Assembly: GCF_003854965.1 (NCBI RefSeq)
Contig: NZ_RQPI01000014.1
Coordinates: 54,856 to 118,855 of the forward strand
Source: Paenibacillus rhizophilus
GTDB taxonomy: Bacteria > Bacillota > Bacilli > Paenibacillales > Paenibacillaceae
Direction of reading: 5' to 3'
Length of the DNA: 64,000 bases
The notes under the pieces were generated by a model. That model did not search any database. It was not told the DNA's origin and saw only the letters and a list, made by a program, of their open reading frames with translations. The translations under genes were made by a program, and so were the position numbers. Shown in pieces: positions 7,806 through 15,923 of this stretch (its first letter is position 1; each line of letters opens with the position of its first letter).

Positions 7806-8582
7806 TTAATTTGATTTAAGAAGCATTTGACCCCAAGTATGCGTGATGAAATCCGGAGCGAACTTCATGGAAAAGCGCATAACTTTCGTAAAACCGGCAT
7901 TTACGCGTATTTTGTTTTTTTCCATCCCTTTAACACCGACATTAACAAGTTTTGCTAATGGCAAAGAGATCATCTTATTCAAAAAGCCTTCGTCAAAAGT
8001 GTCTGTGAGATTGGTTTCAGAAATAACGGGTGGACAAAGTTCCATCACATGAATGTTTTTTCCTTTAGCCCGGATTTGCTCACGTAATGCATCACTGAAC
8101 ATATGAATCCCAGCCTTCGTTGCAGAATAAGCCGGTGCGTTGGCAACTGTAATATTAGCAAGTAGTGAACTAACGTTAACAATCATCGCCTCCTGTTGTT
8201 GGGCTAACAGTGGCAATAAAGCCTTGGTGATATAGATTGTCCCATTCAAATTTGTGGCGATTTCAGCGGTAAGATGCTCGTAGGTAACTGCTTCATCAAA
8301 CAAGTCAAATTCGTGTATAATACCAGCATTATTAAAAATAATATCCAGTTTCGGGTAGTGAATCCTTAGTTCTTTAGCAAGCTGCTCAACGCTATTGGGA
8401 TCACTAACATCTGCGGCCATCCCAATAAGTCCGGGATTGTTCTTTACGGTCTGGTCGATTCGTTGTTGCGAGCGCCCCGTTATGATCACCGTATTTCCCA
8501 TATCGAGCAAACGTTTAGCAAAAGCAAAACCAATCCCGGAAGTACCGCCAGTCACCAATATTGTTCTATTTTTTAGTTTCAT
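7806..8582 (-). CDS. SDR family oxidoreductase (DltE-like)
   Basis: NAD(P)-dependent reductase of 258 residues. Motif TGGTSGIG at 11-18, Ser139, Tyr152 and Lys156 (YSATK). The C-terminal extension with KNKIRVNAGFTKVMRF resembles the DltE/YdfG-like subgroup annotated as SDRs. Start overlaps the preceding gene by 4 bases (ATGA), so translation is coupled. Last gene of the 10341-to-7806 operon. Confidence 0.9.
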   Translation of the reverse strand: MKLKNRTILVTGGTSGIGFAFAKRLLDMGNTVIITGRSQQRIDQTVKNNPGLIGMAADVSDPNSVEQLAKELRIHYPKLDIIFNNAGIIHEFDLFDEAVTYEHLTAEIATNLNGTIYITKALLPLLAQQQEAMIVNVSSLLANITVANAPAYSATKAGIHMFSDALREQIRAKGKNIHVMELCPPVISETNLTDTFDEGFLNKMISLPLAKLVNVGVKGMEKNKIRVNAGFTKVMRFSMKFAPDFITHTWGQMLLKSN

Positions 8583-9327
8583 TCTTCATCATCTACTTTC
8601 AATATGACTTTCCCTTGGCTATGCCCTGTCGCAATTTTAGCAATCGCGGCATTCACTTGGTCAAAGGGGTACACAGAATCAATCACCGGCTTAATGTTTG
8701 CTTCTTCAAGATACTTTGTGAAAGCTGCTAATTGCTTGCCATTCGGCTGCACGTATATGAAGTCATAACTTTTGCTTTGCGATTTGGCAAGCCCATCAAA
8801 AGGTGCCCCCAGTAAAGCGAAAAGAATCCTCTTCCCCGTTGACCAATCTGCGCTTTGACTAGCGAAACGGGCATTGGGGCCAGCGTTTAACGACAGTAAT
8901 TTGCCACCTGACTTCAGTATCTTCATTTGTTTAAAAATTTCGCTAACGCCTCGGGTATCAATAACATAATCATAGTCTGCCAGTATCTCGGTATAGTCCT
9001 GCGTAGTATAGTCGATAAACTCATCTGCCCCGAGTCGCTCCGCCAATGCCCGCGCTGATCTACTCCCACTAACTGTCACAAACAGTCCTTGTGACTTCGC
9101 GTAAGGAACAGCAATCTGACCAAACCCCCCCGTACCGCCAGAGATGAATACTTTACCGCCTTGCTGAACATCTAAGATAGCTAGCGCCTGAACGACCGTT
9201 AAAGCAGACAGTGGCACTGCCGCTGCTTCTCTAAAGGAAAATTTGACTGGTTTTTTAGCAACAATCGCTGCATCCACTGCAACATATCCAATATTCTGGA
9301 GTACCGCGAGATTTGTGCAGCCTGCAT
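8579..9327 (-). pseudogene. MDR-type NADPH:quinone reductase with internal deletion
   Basis: The remaining 232-residue frame (from a GTG at 9277) covers the NADPH-binding half: SGGTGGFGQIAVPYAKSQGL, then the C-terminal catalytic lobe. Upstream, an ATG at 9327 with SD AAGGAG starts MQAAQISRYSR, which matches the N-terminus of the neighbouring paralogue (MKAAQITKYSK) but is in another frame. About 90 codons of the GroES-like domain are therefore missing, and the junction at about 9285-9295 is out of frame. The product, if made from the GTG, would lack the substrate-binding domain. Confidence 0.7.
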
Positions 9328-9339
9328 TGGATACTCTCC

Positions 9340-10341
9340 TTAAAATTGAATAATGACTTTTCCTTTGGGATGACCTGTAGCAACAAGATTCAGTGCTTCG
9401 TTAATATCTTCAATATGGAATTCTGTGGGGTCCACCGCTGGTACAATTCCGTTCTCTTCAATAATCTTTGTAATTCTCTTCAATTGTTCTCCATCACTGC
9501 GAACAAAAATGAAATGATATTGAATTTTCTTCTTCTTGGCTTTGTGATCATACTTGGCCCCAGCAATGGTGAAGAGCTTTTGTTTCCAACCTGGCAAGCC
9601 CATAGCTTCGGCGAAACGTTTGTTAGGGCCGGTCCGCAAAGAAAGAAGGCGACCGCCTGCTTTAATAATGGAAAGTTCATGATCAAATTCGCTTGGTCCC
9701 AAGGTATCAATCACATAATCAAGATCACTAAGTTGTTCCCAATAGTTCTCAGTCGTGTAATCAATGTACTGGTCAGCTCCAGCCTCCATTGTCCGTTCAC
9801 GTGCTTGTGGATTTCCACTGACGATGACCTTGAGCCCCATGCTTTTGGCGATAGGAATAGCCATTTGGCCAAATGAACCAGAGCCCCCGGGAATAAACAC
9901 ACTTTCGCCAGCTTTAGCAGCTAACTCTTCATGCAAACCTTGATAGGCAGTCAATCCTGTTAAAGGCGCAGCCGCGCCGGTCACAAAATCCAGATTAACA
10001 GGTAAATGTGCGATGGCATCCGCATTAATCGCCGCGTATTCCGCAAATGCACCAATTTTTTGTAGTGGCAGGCGTGAATAAATTGCATCGCCAACTTTGA
10101 AGTTCTGGACTTTCTTGCCAACCTTTTCAATAATACCTGTGAGCTCGTTACCGAGTACCAATGGGAACTCATAATCCTGGATTAACTTCACGCTCCCGGT
10201 AGCGATAAGCAGTTCCAAATGATTAACTGCCGCTGCTTTCACCTTAACCAAGACTTCGTTATCACGTATTCCCGGGATTGGAATATCGTTCACTTCAACT
10301 TTGAACTGTTTGGAATATTTAGTAATCTGTGCTGCTTTCAT
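9340..10341 (-). CDS. NADP-dependent medium-chain oxidoreductase (quinone reductase-like)
   Basis: Zinc-independent MDR enzyme, 333 residues, likely a quinone or enone reductase. N-terminal GroES-like part (residues 1-130: MKAAQITKYSKQFK, GNELTGIIEKVG) and NADPH-binding part with PGGSGSFGQMAIPIAKSMGL near 150. No structural-zinc cysteine cluster is seen. SD GGGAGG is 9 bases before the ATG. Divergent from a TetR gene with facing promoters, and first of an operon with the deleted paralogue and an SDR. Confidence 0.9.
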   Translation of the reverse strand: MKAAQITKYSKQFKVEVNDIPIPGIRDNEVLVKVKAAAVNHLELLIATGSVKLIQDYEFPLVLGNELTGIIEKVGKKVQNFKVGDAIYSRLPLQKIGAFAEYAAINADAIAHLPVNLDFVTGAAAPLTGLTAYQGLHEELAAKAGESVFIPGGSGSFGQMAIPIAKSMGLKVIVSGNPQARERTMEAGADQYIDYTTENYWEQLSDLDYVIDTLGPSEFDHELSIIKAGGRLLSLRTGPNKRFAEAMGLPGWKQKLFTIAGAKYDHKAKKKKIQYHFIFVRSDGEQLKRITKIIEENGIVPAVDPTEFHIEDINEALNLVATGHPKGKVIIQF

Positions 10342-10386
10342 AACTCATGGCCTCCCATGCACAAAATAATGAGTAACATTCATTCG

Positions 10387-10431
10387 TTTTTGTAACTTAC
10401 GCAATAAGCATAATACCCCAGGTTACAAAAG
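10387..10431. promoter_or_regulatory. inverted repeat over the MDR promoter, candidate TetR operator
   Basis: Arms TTTTTGTAACTT (10387-10398) and AGGTTACAAAAG (10420-10431), 10 of 12 positions complementary. They flank the -10 box of the leftward promoter, a position fit for repression by the divergent TetR. Confidence 0.5.
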
Positions 10432-10438
10432 TCAACAA
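10410..10438 (-). promoter_or_regulatory. sigma-A promoter of the MDR operon
   Basis: On the minus strand, -35 TTGTTG (10433-10438), 17-base spacer, -10 TATTAT (10410-10415). It is back to back with the rightward promoter at 10439. Confidence 0.65.
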
Positions 10439-10468
10439 TTGTTACTGACTATTATTTTATGCTATACT
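10439..10468 (+). promoter_or_regulatory. sigma-A promoter of the TetR gene
   Basis: -35 TTGTTA (10439-10444), 18-base spacer, extended -10 TGCTATACT with TATACT at 10463-10468. The two divergent -35 boxes meet inside the palindrome AACAATTGTT. Confidence 0.65.
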
Positions 10469-10594
10469 ACAACCAGGTGTATACACGATGATTAATGAAT
10501 TCATTAAAGAAAGAAGGGTTGGCAGCATGGTGTTACGCTGGGGCTTGATAGCAAATGTTTGCTTCAAAAAAACCATGTTCACCTGCCAAAACAA

Positions 10595-11143
10595 ATGGCT
10601 AAAATCACACAAGAGCTTATTATTGAAACAGCGGAGGCATTAATTGAACGTACGGAAAAATCCGAAGTGACGCTCTCTCAAATTGCGGATGAATTAAGTA
10701 TCACCCATGCAGCGCTCTATAAACATTTTAAAAATAAGCAAGAGCTCTGGGCAGCTGTGTCTAAGAGCTGGTTCAACCGGATGATTTCAGAACAAATCAA
10801 AATAGACACATCTAATTTAGCCACGCCAAGGGATGTGCTCCACGACTGGCTCTGGTCCTTTGTTAACGCAAAAAAACGCGCTTATAACGAAAATCCCAAA
10901 ATGTTCGCCCTTAATACACAATATGTGGACAGCAATCCATTGGTATTACGCGATGTTCTCTGGGACTCCTACCAGATTATCGATGGCTTCATGGACTATC
11001 AAGATCCCCACTTAGAGCGGGCAGAGGCGATTCTATCCGCGTTTGCGGTGTTTAGTCTCCCGTCCTTCAAAGAATCCTGGAATTCCCCAGACTACCAAGA
11101 TAGGTTTGAGCGCATCTGGAGTTTAATCAAACAGGGTCTTTAA
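10595..11143 (+). CDS. TetR/AcrR family transcriptional regulator
   Basis: Repressor of about 182 residues, HTH near residues 20-50 (VTLSQIADELSITHAALYKHFKNKQELW), C-terminal ligand/dimer domain. The ATG at 10595 is chosen from the usual family N-terminus (MAKITQELIIETAEALIE); it has no clear SD, and the frame stays open back to a TTG at 10559. A different-frame ORF starts at the ATG at 10527 behind AGAAGGG and overlaps it, so translation may be coupled or the true 5' end frameshifted at the A7 run near 10566-10572. Likely represses the divergent MDR operon. Confidence 0.82.
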   Translation: MAKITQELIIETAEALIERTEKSEVTLSQIADELSITHAALYKHFKNKQELWAAVSKSWFNRMISEQIKIDTSNLATPRDVLHDWLWSFVNAKKRAYNENPKMFALNTQYVDSNPLVLRDVLWDSYQIIDGFMDYQDPHLERAEAILSAFAVFSLPSFKESWNSPDYQDRFERIWSLIKQGL

Positions 11144-11385
11144 TTCCTAATGGAGCAACCACATCAAGTATCTACGATTATTCTTTTCAAGAATGCCAAA
11201 AGACACTCTAGGTTAAAACCAAAAGAATGTCCCAATCTTTAAGAAGCTTCGGCGAGTTTCAGCTTAACTGTGAGTCCCCGAGTTTATTTATAATCCAGAA
11301 TTCAACTGATAATGAGATGAGATTAAATAATCACAGGCAGAATCACTTCCTATGCCGCCAAGCCCAAAACACGGGGTTTAATTAC

Positions 11386-11481
11386 TCCTGACAGTACCTG
11401 TTGACGGCTTAGTTTTACCCTGTTCTATTTTACTAAGCTTACCTTGTGAAATCCTAATCTTTCAGCAAAGCAACCTGATTG
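11386..11481 (-). pseudogene. Xre-type HTH fragment, frameshifted
   Basis: Minus-strand translation gives FAERLG and, after a one-base shift, ISQGKLSKIEQGKTKPST, a typical Xre HTH recognition helix text. Both ends are lost: a stop follows at once and no start is seen. It lies on the same strand as, and downstream of, the broken RES gene, with an IS junction between them. The rest of 11144-11385 shows no gene. Confidence 0.45.
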
Positions 11482-11489
11482 TGATTACG

Positions 11490-11593
11490 CTTGATACATC
11501 AGCACTTCCGGTGTTTCAAGGGTTGGAAATCGTCATTTTGTAAACCTGTCTCAGTTATCATATAAAACAGTCTCAACTATAAAGGTTACTCAC
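11490..11593 (+). mobile_element. insertion sequence right-end remnant (copy 1)
   Basis: 104 bp that recur at 22543-22646 with two mismatches. One + frame reads HQHFRCFKGWKSSFCKPVSV and then a stop, which looks like a transposase C-terminus, followed by two subterminal TCTCA(A/G)(C/T)TAT repeats (11549 and 11571). The end is ...GGTTACTCA. The IS family is not certain; repeated subterminal motifs recall IS21. Confidence 0.6.
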
Positions 11594-11619
11594 TGTGAGT
11601 AACCTTTATAGTTGAGACT
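11569..11619. repeat. perfect 25-bp inverted repeat at IS end junction
   Basis: Arms 11569-11593 and 11595-11619 are exactly complementary with one central T. Each arm is a terminal inverted repeat, arranged right end then left end, so two IS ends abut as in a tandem copy or circle junction. Confidence 0.75.
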
Positions 11620-11720
11620 AAAAAGCGCCGAAATCGGCGCTTTTTTTATGTCCATTTGAGACAAATGACAATTATAGATGAGATTTGTTGTGTTTTTATC
11701 AATTATAACTGAGATAAATT
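11595..11720 (-). mobile_element. insertion sequence left-end remnant
   Basis: Begins with GTGAGTAACCTTTATAG, the complement of the right end, and contains three TTATA-TGAGA subterminal repeats (11605, 11671, 11702) and a terminator hairpin. No transposase gene follows. Extent to the right is approximate. Confidence 0.5.
11621..11647 (+). terminator. Rho-independent terminator inside the IS left end
   Basis: GCGCCG AAAT CGGCGC hairpin preceded by AAAA and followed by T7. Such terminators near IS ends shield the element from outside transcription. Confidence 0.8.
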
Positions 11721-11805
11721 GTTCCCCTTGATTTAAGCAGGTACTAATATATCCGAAAAGCCAACATGAATTTTTTTCATTCCCATTAATCTAATAAATA
11801 TTAAA

Positions 11806-12938
11806 TTAGATTGTTGACTGGCTGATTTTTATCTCGTCAACTCTGTGCAGAGATGAACGCACGATTTTTAAAATATTCTCTTTGAAAAAAACAAAATTAT
11901 CTCCATCAGCAATTGAACTTTTAAACTTAAAGCCTGCATATCCATTTGCTTTAATTAAATTCAGCAATATATTGTGTTGGAATATAATCAATTCCTGAAT
12001 CTGATGGACTCACGGGTTTTGAAAACTCCATACTTATCGCATCAAGCAATTGTTGCAATTGAATAGCTCTTCGAAGATCAACTATCTGAAAAGGTGATTC
12101 AATTTTAGACAAGGTTAGGTCAACTATCTCCACTTCCTGTTTAAGTTCAAAGGTCGCAACACTAACAAGTGCATTTTTCCATGGACGAACCTCAGAAACA
12201 GCCGTGTCTATATCAGACGAAGTGTACAAATACGATATCCCCTTAGGATTTGCTCGACCATCTGATACTAATCTCGAGGGAGCTATACCCAATTCATTAT
12301 TACTGTAAGGAACTGTAACATTATCAACTAATTCATAACCAATCCTAGCATGAAAAAACAATCTTCTGCTTTTAGTTTAATACGTTTCGAGTTTAGTAAA
12401 TCCACAAAATCTACATCTGATGTAAAGTCTAAGATAAAGCGATTATGAGTTTTGATCTCCAAACAAAACCTCTCCCAAAGAGAGCTTTTATCATCATTAG
12501 TTATAATATTATCGTAAAATATTGCGCACTGCACATCTTCTACATCCTCACTACCATAGCCAATACACCAATCGTCTTTTTCTCTTGAAGAACTGTATAT
12601 ATCCGATAATAGTTTTTTTCGATTTTCGTCTGTTAAAGTTTCAGAAAAAAATGGACCAATCATTCTGAATATGTTGATACAACGGCCTTAGATTACTAAA
12701 AATCACTTCATCAATATCGTATTCATAACTAGGGGGCCTAATTATTTCCCAATGTCCACCTTGTTGTGACCTATCATAGATTGAAAAAACCACTTCGAAT
12801 TCTGGTGTTAACTCTTCCTACAGCTATAACACTTTGCGACTTATTACCGCAATAACTGCAGCTACCAACTCTTTTATTACTAAAAATTTTATTGCGAATG
12901 TAATTATCTTGAAAACATCTTACACAACAGAACGACAC
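11806..12938 (-). pseudogene. zinc-ribbon (HEPN/RES N-terminal type) RES-domain toxin-like gene, four frameshifts
   Basis: Joined across frames this gives a ~376-residue protein. The N-terminus has two CxxC pairs (FCCVRC and GSCSYCGNK) as in HEPN/RES N-terminal domains; a middle region ends in FCLEIKTHNRF; the C-terminal RES domain has GRANPKGISYLY, AVSEVRPW and DYIPTQYIAEF. RES domains degrade NAD+ in known toxins. The frame breaks at about 12820 (extra G), 12648 (T6 to T7), 12353 (T7 to T6) and 11956 (extra A). GTG at 12938 with GGAGG 8 bases upstream is the original start. No intact antitoxin is adjacent. Confidence 0.72.
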
Positions 12939-13153
12939 AAAATTAACCTCCAATAAGCACAAAGAATTTTCTGAATGCTCGTGCTTTACTATTCTTGATT
13001 TTTTTCACTGATCGTGAACGTACATAACTAGTTTCATCGCTTAATAATTTCCAATTCAATTCAGTCTCCCAAAACCGATAAAAAATCAACCCTCATGATA
13101 TACTCTTAGCCCCTTTTGAGGATCACTTATTTTCAATTTCTCTCAATTCAAAA
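12939..13153. other. gene-free stretch upstream of the broken RES gene
   Basis: AT-rich; no convincing ORF, RNA or repeat seen on either strand. Confidence 0.5.
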
Positions 13154-13198
13154 GTAGCTACCCCAAAGTTATACTCTGAGGTAGCTGCACTATTTTTT
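13154..13198. terminator. bidirectional terminator after the redox operon
   Basis: GTAGCTACC (13154-13162) pairs with GGTAGCTGC (13180-13188); T6 follows on the + strand and ACTTTTGAA on the minus strand. It closes the 20.7-to-13.2 kb unit. Confidence 0.65.
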
Positions 13199-13230
13199 AG
13201 AAGATATTATTCAGCCGTTCAAGTAACTAT

Positions 13231-14130
13231 TTATTCATATGAGAGGTCGGTGGACAGGTCCCGATAAGCGTTAATCTGTTCCTGAAGCTCCACAAGCTTC
13301 TGCTCAAAAGCAGCAACCGCATCGGCACCAGCAATCCAGCGTAGTGGCGGCTTCTCCTCGCTTGCAATGGTAAGGAGTGCTTTTGCGAGCTTAGCTGGAT
13401 CGCCACCTTGCTTACCGTTCATCGATTCCCACATAGCGCGGGTTTGTGTCGTACGCTCAGCATAGTCATCGATGCTCAGCTCTGGCCAGTTGGTCGACTC
13501 TGGTTCCAGTAGCTCTGTACGGAAGAAACCAGGCTCAACGACGGTGGTATGAATACCAAATGGCTCCACGTCGAAGCGCAAGGACTCCATCCAACCTTCG
13601 AGGCCGAACTTGGAAGCAGCATACGCGGAACAAAACTCTTGTCCTATTAGACCGGCGAGCGAAGAAATCGAGATAATGTGACCAGAGCGAGCTTTACGCA
13701 TGACGGGCAGCACAGCTCGTGTAACATTCATCGGACCGATCAGGTTAGTGTTAATCTGTTTCTCGATCTGAGCTGGGCTCAACTCTTCAAAGTAACCCGC
13801 ATAGAAGTTAGCCGCGTTATTAACCAATACATCAACTCGACCAAACTTTTCTATCGCTGCTTTGACAGCTGCCTCAGCGTCTGACAGTTTGTTCACATCA
13901 AGTTGAACGACCAAAAGATTGTCCGACGCACCTATCGCTTGAGTAACCTTGTCTGTGTTGCGGCCTGTTGCGACGACCTGATAGCCGGCTGCCAGAGCTG
14001 CCTTTGCAATGTCTACACCCATACCTCGTCCTGCACCTGTAATAAACCATACTTTTTTATCTATCTTTTTTATTTCCTCCAAATTGATCGCTTTATGTTT
14101 TTTAGAGTTGTTGAATGGTTGGACGGACAA
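13231..14130 (-). CDS. SDR family oxidoreductase
   Basis: NAD(P)-dependent reductase of the group with KKVWFITGAGRGMGVDIAK, VLVNNAAN and catalytic YAASK; C-terminus like other ~280-residue SDRs. The start is doubtful. The open frame reaches a TTG at 14130 inside the upstream gene, but that site has no SD. A clear GGAGG lies 11 bases before an ATA at 14062-14064, exactly where relatives begin (M/I-DKKVWFITGA). So an ATG to ATA change may have weakened the gene. Last gene of the redox unit. Confidence 0.85.
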   Translation of the reverse strand: MSVQPFNNSKKHKAINLEEIKKIDKKVWFITGAGRGMGVDIAKAALAAGYQVVATGRNTDKVTQAIGASDNLLVVQLDVNKLSDAEAAVKAAIEKFGRVDVLVNNAANFYAGYFEELSPAQIEKQINTNLIGPMNVTRAVLPVMRKARSGHIISISSLAGLIGQEFCSAYAASKFGLEGWMESLRFDVEPFGIHTTVVEPGFFRTELLEPESTNWPELSIDDYAERTTQTRAMWESMNGKQGGDPAKLAKALLTIASEEKPPLRWIAGADAVAAFEQKLVELQEQINAYRDLSTDLSYE

Positions 14131-14842
14131 TCATTTCATTAACCGCTACATCTGCTGGTTGTTCGATTGCAAATCCAATGGCACGAGCAATGCTTGCAGG
14201 TTCAATTGCAATTTTGGTTTCTTCTATAATGGCCGCTTTTAATTCTGAACCAGAAATGGCTTGAGTTAATTCTGTGGCAATAGATCCTGGCGAGATGATG
14301 GTCGTACGAATATTATTGCCGCACTCTTCGATACGGAGACCTTCCGTAATGGCACGCACAGCAAATTTTGTACCACTATAGACTGCACTAGCAGGGAATA
14401 CTAAGTGACCAGCTATAGAGGAAACATTAATAATATGCCCTTCTTTTCGTTCTCTCATGGATGGAAGAACAGCAGCTATACCATATAGGACACCCTTGAT
14501 GTTAATATCAATCATCGCATCCCATTCATGAATTTTCTTCTCATGAACTGGGGAGAGCGGCATTACTCCAGCATTGTTGACCATAACATCTATTTTTCCA
14601 AACTCTTTAAGAGCATACGCGGCCAGCTCTTCCATTTGTTCATGTGAGGCAACATCTGTTACTTTATAAACTGCTTGCCCCCCACTACTTTCGATCTCTT
14701 GCTGCAGCTTTTGTAAACGGTCTTCACGACGAGCCGCCAAGATTACTTTTGCACCCTTGGATGCAAGTTCTTTTGCAGTTGCTTCACCAATCCCACTGGA
14801 GGCACCTGTAATAATTACAATCCTATCTTGGATATCGGACAT
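14102..14842 (-). CDS. SDR family NADP-dependent oxidoreductase
   Basis: 246 residues, classical SDR. TGASSGIG at 12-19, Arg-rich AARRED at 36-41 (NADP preference), NNAG, Ser142, Tyr155 and Lys159 (YSGTK). SD GAGGA upstream of ATG. Lies 39 bases after the aldo/keto reductase stop and overlaps the next SDR frame, so it is inside the operon. Substrate unknown. Confidence 0.93.
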   Translation of the reverse strand: MSDIQDRIVIITGASSGIGEATAKELASKGAKVILAARREDRLQKLQQEIESSGGQAVYKVTDVASHEQMEELAAYALKEFGKIDVMVNNAGVMPLSPVHEKKIHEWDAMIDINIKGVLYGIAAVLPSMRERKEGHIINVSSIAGHLVFPASAVYSGTKFAVRAITEGLRIEECGNNIRTTIISPGSIATELTQAISGSELKAAIIEETKIAIEPASIARAIGFAIEQPADVAVNEMIVRPTIQQL

Positions 14843-14881
14843 ATAAGTAACTTCCTCTCTAATTAAACATGATTAAACTGT

Positions 14882-15859
14882 TTATTCAACAACTTGCATG
14901 TGCTCTTCAGACATACGCCCACCGTGCACTTTGACTTTCGAGAACTCTGTTTCAAGCTCGTGAAGTTCTGCTGAAGTTAGTTGGATTTTTATTGCCCCTA
15001 AATTCTCGTTCAGGTGGTCAATGTTACGCGTACCTGGAATTGAAACAATCCATGGTTTCTGCGCCAAAAGCCATGCAAGAGAAATCTGAGCTGGTGTAGC
15101 GTCTTTTTTTTCTGCGAATCTTCTTAGCAAATCAATAATCGGCATATTTGCTGTTATATTTTCAGAAGTAAAGCGCTCAAATTCAGCTCGAAGGTCCGTT
15201 TTCGGGTCAAGATTTGTGTCAGCATTGATTTGACCAGTAAGATAACCCATTCCAACGGGACCCCATGGGACGAACCCGATACCTAACTCCTCACAAGTTT
15301 TAAGTACATCATTCTGTTCAGGAGCTCTTTCCATAAACGAATATTCGCTCTGAATTGCTGTAACGGGCTGCACAGCATGCGCTCTTCGGATAGTCTTAGC
15401 ACTCGCCTCAGAGAGACCAAAGTGCAAAATCTTCCCCTCCGTGATGAGATCTTTAATCGCACCAGCTACCTCCTCAATTGGTACTTTGGGATCTACCCGG
15501 TGCTGGTAATAGAGATCAATGCGGTCCGTTTTAAGTCGCTTTAATGAAGCCTCTACCACTTTTTTGATTTGTTCCGGCCGGCTGTTAAGGCCCTCTGAGC
15601 CTTCAAGGTCAAAACCAAATTTGCTTGCAATCACTACATTATCGCGGAAAGGTGCAAGCGCTTCTCCAACCAGTTCTTCGTTTGTGTATGGACCATAAAC
15701 TTCTGCTGTATCAAAGAAAGTGATGCCTCTTTCATAGGCAGAACGAATGGTCTTAATTCCTTGCTCTTTATCTGCAGGAGGGCCGTAGTTGGCGCTAATG
15801 CTCATACACCCTAATCCTAATTCAGAAACTTCTAATTTTCCGAGTTTTCGTGATTTCAT
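14882..15859 (-). CDS. aldo/keto reductase
   Basis: NADPH-dependent carbonyl reductase, 325 residues, complete TIM barrel. Catalytic tetrad readable as Asp50, Tyr55 (FFDTAEVYG), Lys80 (ASKFGF) and His120 (YYQHRVD). C-terminal IPGTRNIDHLNENLGA binds the cofactor. The tail GGRMSEEHM is typical of the YakC/AKR13-like group. It sits between OYE and SDR genes. Confidence 0.93.
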   Translation of the reverse strand: MKSRKLGKLEVSELGLGCMSISANYGPPADKEQGIKTIRSAYERGITFFDTAEVYGPYTNEELVGEALAPFRDNVVIASKFGFDLEGSEGLNSRPEQIKKVVEASLKRLKTDRIDLYYQHRVDPKVPIEEVAGAIKDLITEGKILHFGLSEASAKTIRRAHAVQPVTAIQSEYSFMERAPEQNDVLKTCEELGIGFVPWGPVGMGYLTGQINADTNLDPKTDLRAEFERFTSENITANMPIIDLLRRFAEKKDATPAQISLAWLLAQKPWIVSIPGTRNIDHLNENLGAIKIQLTSAELHELETEFSKVKVHGGRMSEEHMQVVE

Positions 15860-15923
15860 TTTATCTCCTCCTTAAGGATCTCCTACGTCAGTCCGGTTGT
15901 ATTACTCAGGCTGATCGATATTT

